Below, in pieces: positions 1 through 5,711 of a stretch of DNA of 11,625 nucleotides (positions within the stretch are counted from its first letter, which is position 1; each line of letters opens with the position of its first letter). Source of the DNA: Oscillospiraceae bacterium (GTDB lineage: Bacteria; Bacillota_A; Clostridia; Oscillospirales; Oscillospiraceae); the NCBI GenBank assembly GCA_017415945.1, contig JAFQDR010000046.1:1-11625 (forward strand). The letters run 5' to 3'. The position numbers were made by a program, and so were the translations under genes. Below the pieces are notes generated by a model. It made no database searches. It saw only the letters and a list, made by a program, of their open reading frames with translations, and was not told where the DNA came from.

Positions 1-329
1 CTTCCAAAAGACAGATTACTATACCGCAGAAGTTCTTTGCAATGCTCGGCTTCTCAGACGAAGCAGAGTGTATTGTTCGCGGAAATGAACTTGTGATTCG
101 TCCTGCGAGACAGAATGCAGGCGGAGAGTTCGCCGAACAGATTCTTGCTGACCTTATTGCGCAGGGGCTTGAAGGTGCAGAACTTCTCAAACAATTCAAA
201 GCAAAACAGGCAAAGGTAAGACCTGCCGTCGAAGCAATGATAGCGGAAGCTGAAGAAGCAGCGCACGGCAGCGGTGAATATTCTACCTATGATGACATCT
301 TCGGTGATGAGGAGGAAAAGGATGACTGA
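1..329 (+). CDS. AbrB/MazE-type antitoxin, 3' part (start lies left of the window)
   Basis: This is the DNA-binding antitoxin of a type II toxin-antitoxin pair; it would bind the toxin below and repress their shared promoter. The reading frame is open to the left edge and reads SKRQITIPQKFFAMLGF from base 3, followed by a strand ending ELVIRPAR. This is the swapped-hairpin core of the SpoVT/AbrB fold, so the internal ATG at 42 is not the true start and the first residues are missing. After the core comes a helical, charged toxin-binding tail of about 60 residues ending in the acidic stretch DDIFGDEEEKDD. The stop codon overlaps the toxin start by 8 bases, which implies translational coupling. 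The fold assignment is from visible motifs; the operator and promoter lie outside the window. Confidence 0.85.
   Translation, partial: SKRQITIPQKFFAMLGFSDEAECIVRGNELVIRPARQNAGGEFAEQILADLIAQGLEGAELLKQFKAKQAKVRPAVEAMIAEAEEAAHGSGEYSTYDDIFGDEEEKDD
310..315 (+). promoter_or_regulatory. Ribosome binding site of the RelE-type toxin
   Basis: A perfect AGGAGG lies 6 bases before the ATG at 322. It decides the toxin start: the in-frame ATG at 274 lies inside the antitoxin gene, has no comparable site and would add 16 unrelated residues. Confidence 0.85.
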
Positions 330-615
330 AGTCAGATTCTTACCTCCGGCAGCGAAGTTTCTGAAGAAGCTGAAAGATAAAAAGCTGAAAGGCTTGTATC
401 AAGAAGCGATCGACAGAATCAGGGAGGATCACACCGTTGGCGAAGCAAAAAACGGAGATCTTTCCGGTATATACGGTTATGACATTTTCTATAACAAAAC
501 GAACTACGAGCTGGCATACAGAGTCGAGTATGTGGAGGACAAGATCATTGTTGTAATCATGGCCGGAACCCGTGAAAACTTCTATGATGAACTCAAAAGG
601 TACATGAAAGGCTGA
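322..615 (+). CDS. RelE/ParE-superfamily toxin of a type II toxin-antitoxin pair
   Basis: This 97-residue protein has the size and pattern of RelE/ParE-fold toxins. The N-terminus (MTEVRFLPPAAKFLKKL) is the first strand and helix, residues 46-72 hold the central strands (DLSGIYGYDIFY, YELAYRVEY), and residues 74-97 hold the last strand and tail (KIIVVIMAGTRENFYDELKRYMKG). The GTRENFYDELKRY ending is typical of the Firmicute/phage Gp49-like branch. RelE members cleave mRNA on the ribosome and ParE members poison gyrase; the sequence alone does not show which activity this one has. It overlaps the antitoxin gene by 8 bases and is followed by a terminator, so the pair is a complete operon 3' end. 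Confidence 0.88.
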   Translation: MTEVRFLPPAAKFLKKLKDKKLKGLYQEAIDRIREDHTVGEAKNGDLSGIYGYDIFYNKTNYELAYRVEYVEDKIIVVIMAGTRENFYDELKRYMKG

Positions 616-633
616 AACGAATATCGATTGAAA

Positions 634-667
634 GACGGCGTGTCACATACTGACGCGCCGTCTTTTT
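634..667 (+). terminator. Rho-independent terminator of the AbrB-RelE operon
   Basis: Twelve-base arms GACGGCGTGTCA (634-645) and TGACGCGCCGTC (651-662) pair fully, with one G-U, around a 5-base loop CATAC. A run of T follows at 661-667. The hairpin begins 19 bases after the toxin stop codon. Confidence 0.93.
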
Positions 668-677
668 GCACAATTTT

Positions 678-709
678 ATTATGATTTCTGCAGAAACGAT
701 TATGATTTC
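678..709 (+). repeat. Tandem 11-bp direct repeat with central palindrome, possible operator
   Basis: ATTATGATTTC occurs at 678-688 and again at 699-709, starts 21 bases apart, which is two helical turns. A perfect 12-base palindrome TTTCTGCAGAAA (685-696) overlaps the first copy and the spacer. The block lies 30 bases upstream of an extended -10 promoter and between that promoter and the preceding terminator, so it does not code for anything. A regulator site for the phosphoesterase gene downstream is an inference. Confidence 0.5.
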
Positions 710-738
710 AAAAAATGCAGGACAAATACGAATCTGTT

Positions 739-747
739 TGATATAAT
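739..747 (+). promoter_or_regulatory. Extended -10 promoter for the first metallophosphoesterase
   Basis: TGATATAAT is an exact TGnTATAAT extended -10. No good -35 is seen at the expected distance, which extended -10 promoters tolerate. The implied leader is about 105 bases; I see no clear riboswitch or strong hairpin in it. Confidence 0.65.
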
Positions 748-860
748 TTTTACGGAAGTGTTTGGCGATTGCCGATTGTTTCTGTTTGTTTTCTGAATGG
801 ATCGTGTTTGATAACACTTCTTCGATATACTATACAGAATACCACGAAAGGAGAGCACAA

Positions 861-1550
861 ATGATATACTATACAGGCGACCTGCATGGCTCGAACGATG
901 AAATCATTCGGTTCTGCGAAACGCATGACCTAACAGACAATGACACAGTCATCCTTCTCGGAGACGTTGGCGCCAATTATTATGGCGGATGGAAAGACAA
1001 GCGTTTCAAGAAAACCTTCACCTTCGTTACACCCACATTCCTCTGCATCCACGGCAATCACGAAATGCGCCCCGCTTCGCTCGACACATACATCGAGAAA
1101 GAGTGGAACGGCGGCACGGTATGGTATGAACGCGAATATCCCAACCTGCTGTTTGCAAAGGATGGAGAAATCTACAACATAGAAGGTCTTCGACACATTG
1201 CAATCGGCGGAGCTTACAGCGTAGATAAATACTACCGTCTGATGCGCGGTTTCGGTTGGTGGCAGGATGAGCAGCCAGGCGAGGATATCAAAGCGTATGT
1301 TGAAAGCCAGCTTGCGTCGAATCCGATTGATATCATACTCTCACATACCTGTCCATTCAAGTACGAACCGATAGAGATGTTTCTCTCCGGCATTGACCAG
1401 AGCACCGTGGACATAAGTACCGAACACTGGCTCGATCAAATTGAAGAAACGACCGACTACAAGGCCTGGTACTGCGGGCACTGGCACGTTGACAAAAGAG
1501 TGGACAAGATGCACTTCTTATTCCACAGTATTGAAACTGCAAAGCTTTGA
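861..1550 (+). CDS. Calcineurin-like metallophosphoesterase
   Basis: A 229-residue binuclear metal phosphoesterase, predicted soluble and cytoplasmic. All five family motifs are present: GDLHG (residues 6-10), GDVGANY (34-40), GNHE (65-68), SH (161-162) and GHWH (206-209). These supply the Asp, Asn and His ligands of the two metals and the catalytic His. The substrate (phosphomonoester, phosphodiester or phosphoprotein) cannot be told from the sequence. The start at 861 has AAGGAG 7 bases upstream; an in-frame ATG at 762 would add 33 residues that resemble nothing and has no ribosome site. The gene stands alone behind its own promoter, and faces the RelB-PIN operon tail to tail. It is not closely similar to the two other phosphoesterases in the window. 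Confidence 0.9.
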   Translation: MIYYTGDLHGSNDEIIRFCETHDLTDNDTVILLGDVGANYYGGWKDKRFKKTFTFVTPTFLCIHGNHEMRPASLDTYIEKEWNGGTVWYEREYPNLLFAKDGEIYNIEGLRHIAIGGAYSVDKYYRLMRGFGWWQDEQPGEDIKAYVESQLASNPIDIILSHTCPFKYEPIEMFLSGIDQSTVDISTEHWLDQIEETTDYKAWYCGHWHVDKRVDKMHFLFHSIETAKL

Positions 1551-1585
1551 AAAAGAAAAAGCATCTATCTTTCGATAAATGCTTT
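1551..1585 (-). terminator. Terminator of the RelB-PIN operon (minus strand)
   Basis: Arms AAAGCAT (1558-1564) and ATGCTTT (1579-1585) enclose TATC/GATA (1566-1569 with 1574-1577) and a 4-base loop, giving an 11-bp stem with one mismatch. On the minus strand the stem is followed by a T-rich tail (complement of 1551-1560). It sits in the 44-base gap between two convergent genes and has no T run on the plus strand, so it mainly serves the minus-strand operon. Confidence 0.75.
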
Positions 1586-1594
1586 CGGCAGCGA

Positions 1595-2014
1595 TCAGTC
1601 TGCAAGGTTCTCAATAATGATGTCCACCATTTGTCTCGGCGTTACGATGAACGGTTCGGATGGAAAGTGCTTGATGTTCCCTGTCACGAGGTAGGTATCT
1701 GTCGAGCGACGCTCTTCCATGACGATCTCATAAAAAACGCGATCCTTCGGGTCAGGCAGAGTAATGTCCAGCTCCGGTGCATCCACGCGGATACCGAGCC
1801 GCTCCATTTCACTGACAACGGTGTCGATGATGTCAGACGGGAATTTGAATTTCGGGCGGCTGAGCACTTCGCGGTACTCTTTCAGTATTTCATCGTTCAG
1901 TACAGGGATAATGGTGCCGCTGAAAATCAGCTCCAGAACATTGCCCGGAACCGAATTCCATTTGAGCATTGCAGAAATCAGCACATTGGTGTCGATGACA
2001 GCATAATAAACCAT
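1595..2014 (-). CDS. PIN-domain toxin (putative toxin-antitoxin PIN family)
   Basis: This 139-residue PIN-fold protein is a predicted Mg-dependent ribonuclease toxin. The family pattern is visible: AVIDTNVLISAML (first acidic Asp, residue 8), DEILKEYREVLSRPKF (Glu near 46), LPDPKDR (Asp 88 and 91) and VTGNIKHF (residues 110-117). The last motif has Asn where many PIN proteins have Asp, which to my knowledge is common in this subfamily (TIGR00305/COG1569-like). Two starts are possible. GTG at 2026 overlaps the antitoxin stop as GTGA, while ATG at 2014 has a GAGGG-type site just upstream and gives a typical N-terminus. I prefer 2014. It is the second gene of an operon with the RelB-type antitoxin. 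Confidence 0.88.
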   Translation of the reverse strand: MVYYAVIDTNVLISAMLKWNSVPGNVLELIFSGTIIPVLNDEILKEYREVLSRPKFKFPSDIIDTVVSEMERLGIRVDAPELDITLPDPKDRVFYEIVMEERRSTDTYLVTGNIKHFPSEPFIVTPRQMVDIIIENLAD

Positions 2015-2022
2015 GCCAGCCC

Positions 2023-2304
2023 TCACTCACGAGCTGCGGCGATTTCCGCATTGATCTCATCAAGGCTCATGTCAGAGATGCCGTTTTCCTCGGCAATACG
2101 GCTTGCACGCTTCATGGCTTCCAGTCCGCGATTGACCGGTTCAGCCTCCAGCTTCATGGAAAAAGGAATTCCGTTTTCCTGAACAAGGCGGGACATACAC
2201 ATACGAAGATAGGTCTGCAGATCGATACCAAGCTTTTCGCAGATGCTGACGGATTTGATTCGCATCGTTTCATCTGCACGGAATTGAATTAACGAATTTG
2301 TCAT
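2023..2304 (-). CDS. RelB/DinJ-type antitoxin paired with PIN toxin
   Basis: This 93-residue protein is the ribbon-helix-helix antitoxin of the pair. The N-terminal 45 residues (strand SLIQFRADETMRIKSVSI, then two helices around LGIDLQTYLRMCMSRLV) match RelB/DinJ, including the diagnostic ENGIPFSM segment after the second helix. The acidic, helical C-terminal half would wrap the toxin. The start at 2304 is fixed by GGAGG (complement of 2312-2316) 7 bases upstream. RelB/DinJ antitoxins usually pair with RelE/YafQ toxins, so pairing with a PIN toxin is a mixed arrangement, though one met in Clostridia. It probably represses its own promoter through the palindrome at 2359-2376. Confidence 0.87.
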   Translation of the reverse strand: MTNSLIQFRADETMRIKSVSICEKLGIDLQTYLRMCMSRLVQENGIPFSMKLEAEPVNRGLEAMKRASRIAEENGISDMSLDEINAEIAAARE

Positions 2305-2334
2305 GATGACACCTCCAATACGTTTCTCACTTAT

Positions 2335-2363
2335 AGTATAGCATATTATGATTACAAATGCAA
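2335..2363 (-). promoter_or_regulatory. Promoter of the RelB-PIN operon
   Basis: Read on the minus strand there is TTGCAT (complement of 2358-2363), a 17-base spacer, then TATACT (complement of 2335-2340) preceded by TGC, so it also has the extended -10 TGnTATACT. This is close to consensus and lies 31 bases before the antitoxin ATG. Confidence 0.8.
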
Positions 2364-2378
2364 TCGTATGATTGCAAA
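2348..2378. promoter_or_regulatory. Probable RelB-type operator: palindrome and direct repeat
   Basis: A perfect inverted repeat TGCAATC-GTAT-GATTGCA occupies 2359-2376, over and just upstream of the -35 element of the toxin-antitoxin promoter. The same block contains a direct repeat, ATGATTACAAA (2348-2358) and ATGATTGCAAA (2368-2378), spaced 20 bases, which suits two ribbon-helix-helix dimers on one face of the helix. Autoregulation is inferred from the position and from RelB family behaviour. The block also lies between divergent operons and could act on both. Confidence 0.6.
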
Positions 2379-2423
2379 ACGACGAAAATTTTCAAAATGT
2401 TCACACAGAAAGAAGATGATCCA

Positions 2424-3047
2424 TTGAGCAAGATATATTTTACAAGCGATCTCCACTTCGGGCATGAAAATGTTATTCGCTTTGATAACCGTCCGTTTGA
2501 GACGGTTGACGAGATGGATGCCGAGCTTGTCCGCAGATGGAATGCGAAAGTTGACCGAGGCGATCTCGTATACGTCCTCGGTGACATGATCTGGAAAACA
2601 AAAAATGATGATGCACTGAACATCATCAAAAGTCTGAACGGTCAGATCATTCTGATCAAGGGCAATCACGACAGATTTCTGAACAATGCCAAGGCGAAGA
2701 ACGCACTGGCAGCAGTCAAAGACTACGATGACATCTGCGTAATGCTGGAAGACGGAACAACACGGCGATGTGTGCTCAGCCATTACTTCATCCCGATGTA
2801 CAACGGACACCGCTATCAGGGAATCCACCTGCACGGTCACAGTCACTTCACCTATGAGGCAGACTTTGAGATTGATCTCGCTGAGCAGCTGAATAACCAA
2901 GGCATCCGGAACGAGATATACAACGTCGGATGTATGTACTGGAACTACGAGCCTGTGACGCTGGATGAGATTCTCCGTCATGGACGAACGATCCGCCCGA
3001 ACTACGGAACAAGATGCAACGAGACAAGAGACAACAACCATGAGTAA
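2424..3047 (+). CDS. Calcineurin-like metallophosphoesterase (COG4186-like)
   Basis: A 207-residue cytoplasmic metallophosphoesterase with a complete metal centre: SDLHFGH (residues 8-14), GD (53-54), GNHD (80-83), SHY (119-121) and GHSH (138-141). The opening SKIYFTSDLHFGHENVIRF with the early FGH is typical of the COG4186-like branch, whose substrates are not well defined. I chose the TTG at 2424 because the family normally starts right at the first strand and AGAAAGAAGA lies just upstream. ATG codons at 2358 and 2397 lack a ribosome site, and the first falls in the toxin-antitoxin operator. It is the first gene of a five-gene operon, and its end overlaps the next gene by 8 bases. Confidence 0.85.
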   Translation: MSKIYFTSDLHFGHENVIRFDNRPFETVDEMDAELVRRWNAKVDRGDLVYVLGDMIWKTKNDDALNIIKSLNGQIILIKGNHDRFLNNAKAKNALAAVKDYDDICVMLEDGTTRRCVLSHYFIPMYNGHRYQGIHLHGHSHFTYEADFEIDLAEQLNNQGIRNEIYNVGCMYWNYEPVTLDEILRHGRTIRPNYGTRCNETRDNNHE

Positions 3048-3672
3048 GCAACTATACAAACTGACCCTTGATGACTATTCAGCGCCCAGCTTCTGCAGCT
3101 TCAGTACCGATTACATCGGAACCTTGGAAAATGTCAAAGCCTTCATTGAAGCACTGCGAAGTGATGAGAGAACAGCGCAGAGCCAATCCCGACTGATCGA
3201 AGCATGGGACAGCTACGAGGCAGGAAACCATGGCGTGACATACAATGCCGCCTATCAGGAAAACAAACTCCTTGCCCGTGTGAAATGCCTCGGTGCCGCA
3301 TCAACCGAACTCACTGACTACGAGTGGGAGCATCTCAATACCTGGGACCGCCCCTACTATATGCAGTGCAGCCGAGCAGAAAGCACGCACATATGGGTGT
3401 CTTATCAGGGAAAGTACCGCAGATGTGTTCGAGCGAAGTTCACGAATCTTCAGTACAAGAACACGGTTGGTGAGTATGTAGACTTCGGAGGAATGTGCTG
3501 GGGCTATCCGCTTATGATCGAAGAAGTTGGTGATGTAACCTATCACCGGATGTATGTCATAGAGAAAGCCTTCAAAAACAAAAATGAAGCTCTCCTCGAC
3601 ATGGAGAACTTCAAAAAGTCACCGGATATTGAATTCAAATATGTACTGAATGATATCTTCGGTGACGGATAA
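3040..3672 (+). CDS. Unknown protein, 210 residues
   Basis: I do not recognise this family. The protein starts MSKQLYKLTLDDYSAP and overlaps the phosphoesterase gene before it by 8 bases, so translation is probably coupled. It is soluble with no signal peptide or membrane segment. A Trp/Tyr/Cys-rich middle (residues about 94-155, with YEWEHLNTWDRPYYMQC and FGGMCWGYP) suggests a compact domain. The C-terminus (about 165-210) ends VLNDIFGDG. Cys residues at 83, 110, 129 and 153 are too dispersed to call a zinc site. Its place between a phosphoesterase and antitoxin-like genes suggests an accessory role in the same system, which is inference only. Confidence 0.75.
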   Translation: MSKQLYKLTLDDYSAPSFCSFSTDYIGTLENVKAFIEALRSDERTAQSQSRLIEAWDSYEAGNHGVTYNAAYQENKLLARVKCLGAASTELTDYEWEHLNTWDRPYYMQCSRAESTHIWVSYQGKYRRCVRAKFTNLQYKNTVGEYVDFGGMCWGYPLMIEEVGDVTYHRMYVIEKAFKNKNEALLDMENFKKSPDIEFKYVLNDIFGDG

Positions 3673-3681
3673 GGAGTAGCA

Positions 3682-4125
3682 ATGATTATCCCTAAATACC
3701 TACAGCCGCTTGATGAGATGAAGCGAATCACCCGTCAGGAGCTTGCCGATAACTTCGATGAGATCCTTGACACAGTCGAAAAGGACAGCGTTGGTTATGT
3801 GATCAAGGATCCGGATGGAATGAACGATGTTGTCCTGTGTCCTGCACATTGGTTCGACTTCTGCTTCGATAACGATTTTGGATGTATCGTCAACAGCGCA
3901 CTGCGGTACGCCATCGGCAGACATACCTATATGCCCGGCGTTGTGCGGGATTTCATCCGCAAATACATAAATGTCCTTGATTCAAGAACGCTGGTGGTCG
4001 CCATACGCGATATTGATGAGGAACTGCGCCTTGGTGGTCTTGATGAAGCGGACGAGTGGAGTCTGCTCCGCTCCGAACTGCAGGCAAGACTTGACGAGAT
4101 GGAGAAAAACGCAAAGAAGGAGTAA
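3682..4125 (+). CDS. Phd-like antitoxin domain fused to an unknown C-terminal domain
   Basis: This 147-residue protein starts after AAGGAG (3671-3676). Residues about 15-60 (RITRQELADNFDEILDTVEK, then GYVIKDPDG and VVLCPAHWFD) resemble the Phd/YefM antitoxin fold: a helix over a small sheet that normally dimerises and binds DNA. Residues about 68-120 (NSALRYAIGRHTYMPGVVRDFI, then LVVAIRDIDEEL) match a small domain I know from hypothetical proteins of Firmicute phages and plasmids, function unknown. A charged helix follows (121-147). There is no Phd partner toxin (Doc or YoeB) next to it. It is the third gene of the operon, 9 bases after the previous stop and 2 bases before the next start. The Phd assignment is moderate only. 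Confidence 0.72.
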   Translation: MIIPKYLQPLDEMKRITRQELADNFDEILDTVEKDSVGYVIKDPDGMNDVVLCPAHWFDFCFDNDFGCIVNSALRYAIGRHTYMPGVVRDFIRKYINVLDSRTLVVAIRDIDEELRLGGLDEADEWSLLRSELQARLDEMEKNAKKE

Positions 4126-4127
4126 GC

Positions 4128-4355
4128 ATGGACGTCAAAGAAATCAACAACGGCGACGGTACGATCTCGCTGTGTTTTGAGATTGACGAGGAGCTGTACA
4201 AACAGCTCACCGAAATCCTCGCACCGCAGGGATTGACTCTTGAAAAAGCTATCGAATTGTTTCTGCGCGAAACGGTCCGTCTCGGACGGATTCCGTTCGA
4301 TATCACCGATGAGGACATCGCCGCAGCAAAAGCCATGCATGAAAAGAAACAATGA
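4128..4355 (+). CDS. RelB/DinJ-like antitoxin coupled to a phosphatase gene
   Basis: This 75-residue protein has the ribbon-helix-helix layout of RelB/DinJ: a strand TISLCFEID (residues 12-20), two helices around LAPQGLTLEKAIELFLRETV (31-50), and the family's IPF segment in GRIPFDITDED. The tail is very short (about 12 residues), leaving little to wrap a toxin. GAAGGAG lies 6 bases before the ATG. No RelE, YafQ, HicA or PIN gene follows. Instead its TGA overlaps the ATG of a PPP-family phosphatase in an ATGA junction, the arrangement usual between antitoxin and toxin. Either the phosphatase takes the toxin position or this is an orphan regulator of the operon; the sequence does not decide. 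Confidence 0.8.
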   Translation: MDVKEINNGDGTISLCFEIDEELYKQLTEILAPQGLTLEKAIELFLRETVRLGRIPFDITDEDIAAAKAMHEKKQ

Positions 4356-5074
4356 TCTATGTTATGTCTGATATCCACGGCAACAGCAAGCGGTTTGATT
4401 CGGTGTTGAAGCAGATCAACCTGCAGCCGGAGGACACGCTGTACATTCTCGGAGATGTGGTTGACCGTTACCCGGACGGCATCCGCATTTTGCGACGGAT
4501 TATGAAAATGCCGAATGTAAAAATGCTCCTCGGCAATCATGAGTACATGATGCTGGAAGCAGTTGAAAAAGGATATGTTCTTCCCATAACGGCAAAGCGA
4601 CACAGCATCAGCCGCCGTCAAAGCAAAGAAATTCACCTGTGGTATCGCAACGGCGGCGAGGTGACGCACAATTATCTGAAGCACATTCGAAAAGAATGGC
4701 GTGCAGAAGTATTCGAATATCTCCACTCGCTTCCGCTGAATATTGACATCGAAGTGAACGGAAAGAAGTACAAGCTCATCCACGGATCAATGGAGGAAGA
4801 TTACCGACCTATGGCAGATCACTACAACTCCAAAACGGAGTTTACCGTGTGGGAACGATGGATGCCAGGATGGTATGTGCCGGAAGGATACACCTTGGTG
4901 TTCGGTCATACGCCGACCTGCCATTTTCAAAAGGGAGAACCAATCCGTATCTGGCGCAGTGATGATGCCATCGGTATCGACTGCGGCTGCGGATACTTTG
5001 ACGGAAGACTTGCCTGTCTGCGGCTGGATGATGGGATGGAGTTTTATTCGGAGAAAGAAAAACTCACTCCATAG
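4352..5074 (+). CDS. PPP-family phosphatase (serine/threonine phosphatase or ApaH-like)
   Basis: This 240-residue enzyme has the full PPP signature: SDIHG (residues 6-10), GDVVDR (34-39), GNHE (61-64), a histidine in LIHG (142-145) and FGHTP (184-188), with a late DCGCG (210-214) typical of the bacterial PrpA/ApaH-like group. It would dephosphorylate proteins or cleave dinucleotide polyphosphates with two metal ions; the substrate cannot be fixed here. GDVVDR distinguishes it from the two other phosphoesterases in the window. It is the last gene of the operon, joined by ATGA to the RelB-like gene. Its stop overlaps the stop of the convergent Xre gene by 11 bases, and I see no terminator between them. 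Confidence 0.88.
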   Translation: MIYVMSDIHGNSKRFDSVLKQINLQPEDTLYILGDVVDRYPDGIRILRRIMKMPNVKMLLGNHEYMMLEAVEKGYVLPITAKRHSISRRQSKEIHLWYRNGGEVTHNYLKHIRKEWRAEVFEYLHSLPLNIDIEVNGKKYKLIHGSMEEDYRPMADHYNSKTEFTVWERWMPGWYVPEGYTLVFGHTPTCHFQKGEPIRIWRSDDAIGIDCGCGYFDGRLACLRLDDGMEFYSEKEKLTP

Positions 5075-5711
5075 GATTTTCCAGCAAATCTTCGATCGAA
5101 CATCCCAGCACACGGGACAGCTTATACAGCGTACGAGCCTGCGCTTTATCGATATCGTTGCCTCTTTGCTCATACATCTGAATATTGCGGAGATTGACTC
5201 CCGACTGCTCTGCGAGTTCATGTTGTGACAGACCGCGGCTTTCACGTATCCGTTTCAGTTTCGCATCTCCGTTGGAGGCTGAATAGTTCTCCTCCATGGC
5301 ATCAATGAAGCTTGTGATATCCATCTCATGGTATACTGAATACATACCGATGATCTGAGAAATCGGAATCCGCTCGAAGATATCCTTGAAACGACGTCCC
5401 GTGAACCACTGATATTCAGCAAGTGCCCATCCTGCCCAGTATTCCGGAGAACACTCATCGGAATAGGTAGGGTCGGGAAGTTCCTTGCTGCGGTAGGCTG
5501 TTTTAACAACAGCGCGGGCAAGCTCAACACCGGACATCCCGGAAACATACGCGGGATTTCCTCGTTCAAACTGTTCGGCATAACCGGTATTGATAAACAG
5601 AGAACAGGTCCAGTCCGGCTTCATACCACAGTCATTGATCAGATAATCAAAGAAAGAGGATAATCTATCTTTCGCATTACTCAAATAAGATTCGCTGTAT
5701 GCGTGGGTCAT
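5064..5711 (-). CDS. Xre-type helix-turn-helix protein, probable antitoxin to the DUF3990 protein
   Basis: A 215-residue, two-part protein. Residues 151-211 form an Xre/Cro-type HTH (KLKRIRESRGLSQHELAEQSGVN, then a recognition helix NIQMYEQ and VLGCSIEDLL). Residues 1-145 form a helical domain (motifs NDCGM, GNPAYVSGMSG, SPEYWAGWALAEYQWFTGR, MYSVYHEMDITSFIDAM). I recognise this domain from gut Clostridia, where it commonly lies beside DUF3990 genes. The start at 5711 lies inside the DUF3990 gene (35-base overlap), with GAGGAG 10 bases upstream. The protein probably neutralises the partner through the N-terminal domain and represses the operon through the HTH. Both roles are inferred from gene order. 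Confidence 0.82.
   Translation of the reverse strand: MTHAYSESYLSNAKDRLSSFFDYLINDCGMKPDWTCSLFINTGYAEQFERGNPAYVSGMSGVELARAVVKTAYRSKELPDPTYSDECSPEYWAGWALAEYQWFTGRRFKDIFERIPISQIIGMYSVYHEMDITSFIDAMEENYSASNGDAKLKRIRESRGLSQHELAEQSGVNLRNIQMYEQRGNDIDKAQARTLYKLSRVLGCSIEDLLENPME

Noticed and set aside
762..860. Upstream ATG at 762 as start of the first phosphoesterase
   Set aside because: The extra 33 residues match nothing, there is no ribosome site, and the ATG at 861 sits directly before the first catalytic strand with AAGGAG.
1547..2182. Open frame of 211 codons on the plus strand opposite the PIN toxin and RelB antitoxin
   Set aside because: It is the antisense of two clear genes, has no domain pattern, begins within the end of the phosphoesterase gene and runs through the minus-strand operon's terminator hairpin.
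2352..3059. Open frame of 235 codons on the minus strand
   Set aside because: It mirrors the COG4186-like phosphoesterase, whose five motifs on the plus strand prove which strand is coding.
3953..4783. Open frame of 276 codons on the minus strand
   Set aside because: It is antisense to three genes with clear motifs and good ribosome sites, and its translation resembles no protein family.
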